From Tetmemena sp. SeJ-2015 (Eukaryota > Ciliophora > Spirotrichea > Sporadotrichida > Oxytrichidae), in assembly GCA_027382625.1 (NCBI GenBank), contig JAJKFJ010011696.1, positions 1 to 12,812 on the forward strand: a stretch of DNA of 12,812 nucleotides, in the 5' to 3' direction. Positions 1 to 7,300 of the stretch are shown here, piece by piece. Position 1 is the stretch's first letter, and each line of letters opens with the position of its first letter. The notes beneath the pieces were generated by a model. That model had not been told where the DNA came from, did not search any database, and saw nothing but the letters and a program-made list of their open reading frames with translations. A program made the position numbers and the translations under genes.

Positions 1-984
1 TGAGTATGTCCTCTATGTCTAGCCTATTGGTTTCTCCGAGGTCTTTTGTCTATTAGAGAACAACCTCATTGCCCTCAACTCTGACCTCAAGGTCATTTAA
101 TCTGTTGGTCAAATCCTCCATCGCCTTAATCATTTGTGTTTACTCATCTCTGTCTGCGAACTTCGCATAGCACTCCTTCCTTAAATTGTCAACTAGAGTT
201 TCTAAAGCGTCCAAGAGGCCTCCGTTGTCGCCACTGCCACCGCCGCCTCCATTCAGAGTTTTCAATAAGCCTACAGAGCTGTCTAATTCTCCAACTTTGG
301 CCTCCATGTCTTTTAACCTTTGGAGCACTAAATAGACGTTAATTGAGCAAAATATTTGTAGTGCAAAATTAAAGCATTGCCGATTTAAAATAACTCTGGT
401 GTTAAAACCGGTTAAGCCCTTACAGTCTTTGAGGGAGTCATCAGTTGTAGATTTGTGCTTGTCAAGCTCCTTCTGCAATTGCTAAATCATTTTCTCAGTT
501 TGATCTATTCTGTCATGGGCATGATTGATATCTCCTTTTAGGTGTCGTTCCTATTTTTTCAGTTAATTCAACAATATGTCCAAATATAAATTGATAAATG
601 AAGTTTTTTTCGAAGAATAGTACCTTATCATCACCTGAGCCATCGCCTTGATAATTATAGTTGTTTGTTCCTCTATAGCAAATTTTAAGATTCATAAAAT
701 GGAGTGCTTAGAAAAAGTGACATATTAGTTTAAGTTAAAACTGCATGCTGAAACCGTATGCTCATTTTTATATGTTAGTATTTATGGGAGTGATTTTTTT
801 AATGGCTTACTCACCGACCGTTTTAGAGATTAGAAATCGCTTTAGCCTGTGCCATTTATCCTTTAGCTAGGAATTCTATTGCCTATTTGAGAACGTCGAA
901 GGAATAAGTTAAGTTGAATAGGTTATTCATGTCAAAGGGGAACTCCATGATTAGATGGAGTTCATCTGGGTTGGTCTTGCTCAT
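1..984 (-). CDS. Coiled-coil protein, N-terminal part (cut by left edge)
   Basis: The start ATG is at 984-982 and the frame is still open at base 1, so about 224 N-terminal residues are visible. Exons are 984-815, 672-624, 550-424 and 327-1. The N-terminus (MSKTNPDELHLIMEF...) is globular-looking; a short Asn/Gly/Asp-rich linker follows at about residues 57-72, then heptad-patterned coiled coil (for example SLKDLLQRLKDMEAKVGEL) broken by a poly-Gly hinge (GGGGGSGDNGG). TAG and TAA are read as Gln. The three interruptions have GT...AG ends and restore frame and heptads, so I call them introns; this is the only gene here with introns and no visible IES. The family is not recognised. A structural or cytoskeletal role is only an inference from the coiled coil. 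The next gene diverges from it across 251 bp. Confidence 0.8.
328..423 (-). other. Intron 3 of the coiled-coil gene (96 nt)
   Basis: On the minus strand it begins GTAAGGGC and ends CTATTTAG; its length is a multiple of three. Splicing gives the continuous heptad run SLKDLLQRLKDME. A 99-bp IES with TTAA repeats (313/412) is a weaker alternative because it spoils the heptads. Confidence 0.7.
551..623 (-). other. Intron 2 of the coiled-coil gene (73 nt)
   Basis: On the minus strand it begins GTACTATTC and ends AAATAG. Splicing joins GDGSGDDK to ERHLKGDINH and makes the needed frame change. The junction also reads as an AGG direct repeat, so a 73-bp IES with an AGG pointer is a formal alternative. 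Confidence 0.65.
673..814 (-). other. Intron 1 of the coiled-coil gene (142 nt)
   Basis: On the minus strand it begins GTGAGTAAG and ends TATAG. The first exon would otherwise hit an in-frame TGA at the donor site. Splicing joins ...NLQNGR to GTNNYNYQGDG in frame. No direct repeat at the ends would suit an IES. Confidence 0.75.
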
Positions 985-1235
985 TCGGTTGGAGTGATGA
1001 GTGTTGCGATAATGAAGATATTTGTTAATAATTAAAATAAATAAAATGCTTTAATTTCTCTCAAGCTACAACTATTTTCTTTATCTATACTATCCATATA
1101 TATTTATTCACAAGGAAATGTCATAATGAGCATTTACTGATTAGAGTGATAAATGATTTGTAATATTGAAATTTGCTATTTATTTCTCTGTAAATAGCAA
1201 TGATTAAGTTGAGTAGCATTTCAAATAAATACAAA
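985..1235. other. Divergent intergenic region, no gene seen
   Basis: This AT-rich stretch separates the two divergently read starts at 984 (minus) and 1236 (plus). I see no ORF with coding character, no tRNA and no strong repeat. It must hold the 5' leaders and promoters of both genes, but no motif can be assigned. Confidence 0.5.
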
Positions 1236-2287
1236 ATGGAAAAGCTATCAGACTTATAAAAAGATAAAGCTGCTAACAATAAAGAGAAAGAGTCAAAGAC
1301 TTAGAATGCTCGCAAAAAGGGAAATTAAAAGCAAGTTAAGGGGAATGGTATTGAATAAAAGACGATAATTAATCCTAGAAAGCTGCTGATGATATGGGTG
1401 AGGCATGGTGAGAGGCAAGACTGCAAGACTTTGATTAGGGATGATTCAGAATTAGAAAAGAAGTTTAAGAAAGACAAGGATGCTCCACTTACAGATGTTG
1501 GAATATAGTAAGCTGTGCAAGTTGCTGAAGTAATAAGGAGACAGTTATTTTAAGTGGCTGGCTTCAAACGAGAAGATTTGCTTTTATAAAAAGACATAGA
1601 TAGTCCTTATTAAAGCCAAAAGCTTTGTATTTACACTTCCCCCATGCTTAGAGCATTTCAGACTGCTACTTATATAACTCAAGCACTCTACGATTCTAAT
1701 TAATTAATGCTTTAACTTTAATTAAGGAACAGTGATAGTTAACAATAACCTAGCAATCAAACAGAAGCTTACTCTTGGAAAAAATATGATAACAAATGGA
1801 AAGATAAACACAATCACTAAGGAAGAATTTATAACTGAATATTGCTCAGACCAAATCTAAGATTACTCTTAGTTTGAGAGTTCATTGCCAATTCCTTGCT
1901 TTCCTGAGAAGGAAGGAGACTACAAGAGACGATATTTAGGAGGGTTTAAAGAATTAGTCAGAAGACAGTTTCAAAGATAAGATAAAGAAGAGACGAGGTA
2001 GGAAGAATAAAAAGGATCTATACCAACCATTAAAATTTAATTTATTAGTATAATTAGGATAATTTATTATATCCTCGTTTCTCATCATACTGCTAAACCT
2101 AAGTAGGGATATTTTTTTATTTTATATTTCTAACACAAAGTATATTGAGCTGATAGCCAAAATGTTTGATAAAAAGTGGAAGGAGAAGTACCAGTTCTGT
2201 TATTGCTACTCATTTCAAATGATGATATAAGAATCAAACAATGAATAAGGGTTTGATATTACATCTATTAAAGTAATAAATAGGTGA
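1236..2287 (+). CDS. Histidine phosphatase superfamily protein (copy A)
   Basis: After two IESs are removed it encodes 330 residues from ATG 1236 to TGA 2285-2287. The RHG signature of the phosphoglycerate-mutase-like histidine phosphatases is clear: IWVRHGERQD with the nucleophile His57, the DAPLTDVGIQQA segment, TSPMLRAFQTA with Arg139, and the second catalytic motif ILVSHH at residues 273-277. These residues form the phosphate pocket and phospho-His intermediate in the family. A Lys/Gln-rich tail of about 45 residues precedes the domain; there is no signal peptide. The substrate cannot be named; eukaryotic members include UBASH3/STS-like phosphatases and sugar-phosphate phosphatases. It sits tail to tail with a paralogue, 63 bp away. 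TAA/TAG codons are frequent and read as Gln. Confidence 0.93.
1697..1718. other. IES, 22 bp, pointer TAATTAA
   Basis: Pointer copies lie at 1697-1703 and 1719-1725. Without removal the frame reaches a TGA at about 1840; with removal ALYDSNQ joins GTVIVNNNLAIKQKL and the frame stays open. The segment holds no GT, so it cannot be a conventional intron. Confidence 0.88.
2093..2129. other. IES, 37 bp, pointer CTAA
   Basis: Pointer copies lie at 2093-2096 and 2130-2133. Removal joins VSHHTAN directly to TKYIELIAKMF and gives the frame that ends at TGA 2285. A third CTAA at 2099-2102 would also restore the frame (31 bp removed, adding two residues), so the left boundary is not unique. Confidence 0.82.
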
Positions 2288-2350
2288 TGATAAATGTTTG
2301 CTTTAAATAACTTATTGCATTTATGTTTAATAAGATATTACAAACATTAT

Positions 2351-3540
2351 TCACTTGTATAAAACGAAGGTTTTCGTCAGAACATGTCCTTAACTAAAAT
2401 TGGGGTTTATATCTGCGTGAAAGCAAAGCGTAGAACAATAACTAGGACCCATGTACTTCAGTCTCTTATTGTATTTATTCAAAAAAACATCATTTAAAAT
2501 AAATTCAAGAGCAGGTTAATAGCTTTATGATGCGATACCATAATGATTACTTAATTATTCTAAGAGGCTCCTTTATTTCCTCTACTACTAAAATCTTTAT
2601 CTTTGCTTTCTTCTGCTTTTTAACCGTCATCATTTTAAGCAGGTAGTATATTAGATTTAGTCTCTTCTTATTCCTATTCATCATTTTTTGGTTAGTTATC
2701 TTTGAACTTCTTAGTATAATGATTTTGAATGATCTCTTCAAAGCAGAGCATATATCGTTTAATACTTCATATGAAATTATAATTTCTATTTATAATGATA
2801 ATTCGTTTCTTGAAAGCTTACTCATCATCAAAGCCAAAAATGGTATATAAATAATTCTTTGCTCATCTTCTGGGAAAACTGGCGGAGGCATCTAAGTAAG
2901 TGGGTCTTTTTAAATGTCTACTACTTTAGCATCAAGTCTATTCTATATAAGTTCTAGCTTGTCTTCTATTGCAAAGTGGCCATGCTCTAGAGGGTTTTTC
3001 TTATGGCCTGACTTCACTTTCACACATAAGTTTTCGTTAGTCAAAAGCACTCTGCTGTTCTGCTCTATTTTATTATTTAATAAAGATAAGAAGAAAAGAA
3101 GATAATAAATAATTTTGAGTCCTTCAAAGAGGTAGGCAGCTGTTTGCAGTGTGCGAATCATGGGAGAGCTGAGTACTGTAACATCAGCTCCCTCAAAGCC
3201 CTAGCTCAACATGTACTCATTAATTCTTTAGCCTGCTATGTGTGCTTAGCTCTTTCCATTGTCTGTCAAGGGTGGATCAAAAGTATGCTCAACACGCACT
3301 TTCTGCTTCCCAAATAGGTTTTAGAAAAAAGTTTGGTCTGCTCTCTCTCCATGTCGAACCAAAGATAAACAAGATATTTTAAACCCAGAAGATCAGACAC
3401 TTAGGCTTCTGATTTGCAATGGACAAAGGATTTACTGGCGAGCGTAAAGTTGTAGATACATAGACTTCTTAAGGATGTGATTCTGTTGTTACATTCTCTT
3501 AATCTTCTGACTGCTTTTCAGTTTAACTAGTTGATTCCAT
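2351..3540 (-). CDS. Histidine phosphatase superfamily protein (copy B)
   Basis: Read from ATG 3540-3538 to TGA 2353-2351 with five IESs removed, it encodes 334 residues. The same motifs as in copy A are present: LIFWVRHGERADQ with nucleophile His55, DPPLTDNGKSQAH, SSPMIRTLQTAAY with Arg121, FPEDE, and VIIMVSHH with the second catalytic histidine at 284 or 285. The N-terminal 45 residues are polar (MESTSQTEKQSEDQENV). An acidic, Gln-rich insert (about residues 230-275) precedes the second His motif and makes it differ most from copy A. Enzyme class is secure; substrate is unknown. Its 5' end faces the LITAF-type gene across 106 bp, so the two may share a divergent promoter. Confidence 0.92.
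2477..2502. other. IES, 26 bp, pointer ATTCAA
   Basis: Repeat copies lie at 2477-2482 and 2503-2508. Removal joins SHHKAINLLLN to KYNKRLKYMGPSYCS in copy B of the phosphatase; without it the frame meets TG A just downstream in the T-run. Confidence 0.86.
2755..2802. other. IES, 48 bp, pointer TCGTTT
   Basis: Repeat copies lie at 2755-2760 and 2803-2808. Removal joins DEQAFKKR to YMLCFEEIIQNHY on the minus strand and skips an in-frame TGA. Confidence 0.86.
2821..2861. other. IES, 41 bp, pointer CTCATC
   Basis: Repeat copies lie at 2821-2826 and 2862-2867. The 41-bp removal makes the frame change needed to join PPPVFPEDE to QAFKKR. Only 12 bp of retained sequence lie between this IES and the next pointer copy at 2803-2808. 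Confidence 0.84.
3067..3111. other. IES, 45 bp, pointer ATTTT
   Basis: Repeat copies lie at 3067-3071 and 3112-3116. Its length is a multiple of three, so the frame is open with or without it, but retention would insert a hydrophobic AT-coded stretch between AAYLFEGLK and IEQNSRVLL that copy A lacks. Confidence 0.75.
3357..3381. other. IES, 25 bp, pointer AACC
   Basis: Repeat copies lie at 3357-3360 and 3382-3385. It cuts the catalytic motif itself: removal turns LIFWV / RHGERAD into one uninterrupted RHG signature in frame. Confidence 0.9.
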
Positions 3541-3646
3541 TGTGATAAGTTTTTAAATTATTACTGTAATTAGTAATCAATCTTATTCTTTCCATAAAGA
3601 AAATATCAATGGATTTAAGAAATAAAGCTTATTAAACTTACTTGGA

Positions 3647-4222
3647 ATGGATGAAACTAACCCTGAAAACTTTGCAGCTTTCACTCTTCCAAACACCTCT
3701 CTTAATAACTCTCAATCTCAATTGAGACCTATGTAGGCTCTATATCCCATCACCTCCTCTTCTCCCAGAGTCATTGGGAATCACAGATTCTCAGAGTATC
3801 AAGAATAATCCTCAGCTGCAGTTCCTTTCCATGCTAGCTTGTCCAAAATTTCTCATTCAGTGAGAACCACATGCTCTTTCTGCCGCAAGGTGACAGAGAC
3901 TATAGTAAAGTACGAGACAACAAGAGAGCAGTGGTACTTGTGTATCTGCTTGTTTGCAACAGGCTTTGTTTGTCTGGCTCCTATAAGCTTCTACGCCAAG
4001 TCTTTTTATAACGCAGTTCACTATTGTGGCTAGTGTGCTCAGTATCTAGGGAGCAGCAGGCATGATCCCAGAGAATAGAAATGGCTCCAAAATCTTCTAG
4101 AATAGAATGGCTTAGCTAGGGATCGAGCCTAGGCTAGAGAAGGGAGTGAGGGCGATGGAACTCATGGAGAGCAGTCCCTTAAAAACCTTCACAGCTCTAA
4201 TGCCACTACTTATAACAAATGA
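3647..4222 (+). CDS. LITAF-domain protein
   Basis: A single uninterrupted frame of 191 codons runs from ATG 3647 to TGA 4220-4222. The centre is a LITAF (SIMPLE-like) domain: a first zinc knuckle TTCSFCRK (Cys76, Cys79), a conserved Trp, a hydrophobic membrane-embedded helix (LCICLFATGFVCLAPISFYA, about residues 96-115), then HYCGQC (Cys127, Cys130) and YLG. In this family the two CxxC halves bind one zinc ion and the hydrophobic part inserts into the cytosolic face of endosomal or lysosomal membranes; ciliate members are probably similar. The second knuckle contains TAG (4031-4033) read as Gln between the two cysteines, which shows directly that TAG is sense here. The N-terminal 70 residues are Ser/Pro/Gln-rich. 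The C-tail of about 55 residues is polar. No IES is seen. Confidence 0.92.
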
Positions 4223-4343
4223 GGCCTCTTATTATCCATTTTGAGAAGCGTCTAAGTTATTTTGAATATTAAAAAGTTTAAAGTATAACGATATTAATTC
4301 ACTTTTACTTAATTAGCTTTTAAAGATTAATATTTAATTTATA

Positions 4344-7300
4344 ATGGACAGGTAGCTACTCAACTTAAGCTCAGAGGGCTTTAATGGCTTTGATAAAATT
4401 CCAAGGAAGTTTCAGAGGAAAATCAGAAAATTCAGAACTTCCTCTGTCTATTTTACCAACTAGCTTCATCGGGTAAACAAGTCTAACTATATATAATTTA
4501 TATAAAGTATTTCTATTTAACTTGGGAATCAGTGAGAGAATTCAGTCTTCACAGTAGAAAAACAAGATAGTGGCTCAAATTCCAACAGCAGAGATGACTT
4601 CTTAAAACATTGAAAGTGTTTTTGAGTTTAGACCTGGTAGCACCACAAACCAGACTGCCAAGTCAAGGCTATCTATCGCTAAGAGCAGCTTCTACAAGAA
4701 ACCTGTCGCCTATCCTCTAATGCAGTAATAAGACAAGGACTACTTTAATACCTCTATCTCCTAAAATCAAAGGAGAGCTGTCTCTCAAAGAAAGCGGAGC
4801 AGAAACTAATACTCAATACAGCAGCAACAGTACTTTAATGTTTGTATTCTATTTGATTTACCTGAATCAGCATAGGGAACACCAACTAGCAGAGGGCCAA
4901 CTATAGGGTGAATATGATTACATGATCGTGGATTGGTTTAACTTAGAAATAGATTGTGTTTGAGTCCTTGTTCTGTGATTCGTATTATATTACGCTTTAT
5001 ATATAGAGTTAATTTAATTTAAATGTCTACCTCAGCAACTACATCTACTACAACATCATCAACAACTACAGCAACATCAACAACTAAAAACCCAACTTGA
5101 AAGTGACCTCTGAAGAGGCAAGTACCTAGGATAAGTAAGGCATCCCTCCCGATCAACAGAGACTCATCTTCACTGGCAAGCTCAAAGTGCTACAAAAGTA
5201 TGCTTGGATTTGCGTACTTTTGAACAGCATTTGCAAAGAGATTAACATCATACGCAAGGAAATACTGCACTGACTACAACATCAAGAAGGAGTCTACTTT
5301 CACCCACAACTACCCACTCTCTTGAACGCGGACAAAAAAACTTAAAGTTAGACTAAGGAAGCATTCGATGACTATCTTGCACTAAACTGTTAGGAGCGAG
5401 CTCCCTCATTAATTTAAAATACATAATCAATTAAAACTATCTCTAATTTAATATATATCACTTTTTTTAAGAACTCTATCTTGATTAGGTTTTGCCAATC
5501 CTCGATCATGTAATCATATTCACCCTATATAAATTTCTTCTTCTACTACCAGAACATGGTGATGATCATAGTGTTAGTCTGCATAGCTGTGAACACTGTA
5601 ACTGCATTCGCTGTGATCCCAGTCACATTCTCTTTAGACAACGAATCTCAGAACATAGTGGAGCAGTGGATGAAGATAGATCACAAGACGAAGCTGCAGA
5701 CTTATCATGCGATAACTCTCTTCTTGGAAAACTGGAGCGAGCAGGAAAATAATAAACACAAAGATAATAACTTTCAATAATAATTTGCTAAAATTTTAAC
5801 TAGCCGAGCGGCTAACTTACTTTGCAGCTAATATTATTAAAAAGTGTGAGTGATTTATTTAAGCGAGACGATCAGTACGACATGTCCAATGAGGATCTGT
5901 ATCACATGGAGGCGCAGTCTATCAGCATTTCCAACTCTTTATTCTTTTAACTTCTAAGTCTAATCAGGTAAAAGCAAATAACTATGATTAAATTTAATTA
6001 TTACACAAAATTTGATAGATTTTATCAATCTACAACAAAAAAGTGCTTTTGATATATAATAATTGACAACAAAGGAAATAAAAATTTAAACAAATGAATT
6101 TGAATTTAACTGAACTATGATATTTTATTTTCTTATCTAAATTTAAGCATCCTGATGAATCGGTACGCTTCTAAGAGAGATCTTTTCAACCGAGGTAGTA
6201 ATAACATAATAATCCTGCCTTAATCTTCGCCCCATATTAATTTAGCAAGCCATTTATTGAGAAAATTTAAATAAAGCAATTTTTTAGTGAATGACCAAAC
6301 TAATTTTATCTCTGCCCCAAACACTTTAAACGCTCCTCCAGAGCAAAATATTTAAGAGTCACTCTTCTCACCAAAGAACAGAATAATTTATGTATTTATT
6401 ATTATTATACTTAGCAAGGCGGGTTTGAATATAGTAGGAATTTTAATTAAAATCGATGATTGGTTAAAATAATAAATGGAGAGTTGTAAAATGGTGACAG
6501 TTGATGTCATAGATTCACCCCTGATCTGCAGCTTTTTCGATATCTTATAAGTTTCTTCTTTAATCATTGCCTCAGCCCCTCTCAGCAGTGAGATATAATG
6601 TGAGCAATCAAATGAAATTTCTATAACTTTGAATTTTTAACTTGTGTCGCTTATAACTCTGTATTGAGCGATCCCACACAAAAGTTGCAAGGATAAAAAG
6701 CTCTAAGAATATTATGCTGAATCGAATAGCCTTATAATTATTTAAATCTGAGACACTTCAACTGCCAAAGATTTATTCCATTTTAATATCTCATTTAATT
6801 CTCTTTTTTATTAAATTCTCAGCTATAATACTCAGGATTCACAACAATCACCCTATAAAGCAATTGCTCTTGCTTCTATAAATGGCCCTGCTTACTCAGA
6901 CCAATCTCACAATAGTTTGATTTCTCCCTTCTAAACTTTCACAAGCAAAGTTAGTCAAGGAGATTCCCCCTCTCATCTAGCCAACTCACAAAAGTTTATC
7001 AATAAAATTATTATAAGGAGCATCATAGAAATCAGCAAGCCATTCTAAACTCCACAGTAAACCTGGACTCTTCACAAGATAATCTTCAGATGCAAACGCA
7101 AGCTATGGAGTTTGAAGAGGCAAGGAGGAAGGAACTGATTAAGATCTTCAGATTCTAGAAGTGCATCAAGATTTCTCTCATAATTGGCTTTTCTTTCACA
7201 ATTCTCGCCTTTTACCTGGCTTTCCTCTTCATCTCCCAAACTTAAATTTTAAATTAAAAACGATATCGTATGCGAATAAGGACTCCTACTCATTCATCAA

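Larger units (their letters stand above)
4902..5527. mobile_element. 626-bp transposon-like IES with terminal inverted repeats
   Basis: TATA at 4902-4905 is repeated at 5528-5531. Removing 626 bp joins ...GTPTSRGPTI to NFFFYYQNMVMIIVLV in one frame, and only then is the whole membrane-protein gene a multiple of three. The segment ends in inverted repeats of 35 bp (34 of 35 match), and TA flanks the TAGGGTGA...TCACCCTA ends, as a target duplication would. It carries a ubiquitin-like coding fragment. It may be a MITE-like germline-limited element acting as an IES, or an IES with a nested gene. No transposase is visible. Confidence 0.65.

Noticed and set aside
136..342. Plus-strand ORF of 68 codons
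   Set aside because: It is the antisense shadow of the coiled-coil exon; the minus strand carries the heptads and splice sites.
2103..2140. GT-AG intron in phosphatase A instead of an IES
   Set aside because: GTAGGG...CTAACACAAAG looks intron-like, but no AG in reach gives the frame needed downstream.
2547..2741. Minus-strand Lys-rich ORF of 64 codons
   Set aside because: It is a wrong frame of phosphatase copy B; the neighbouring frame contains VSHH and joins the rest of the gene.
2914..3105. Plus-strand ORF of 63 codons
   Set aside because: It is antisense to phosphatase B and crosses an IES.
5508..5555. ATG 5508 as start of a separate membrane-protein gene
   Set aside because: It lies inside the right inverted repeat, whose left copy is 600 bp away, and removal of the 626-bp element gives a longer continuous frame. 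Kept only as an alternative.
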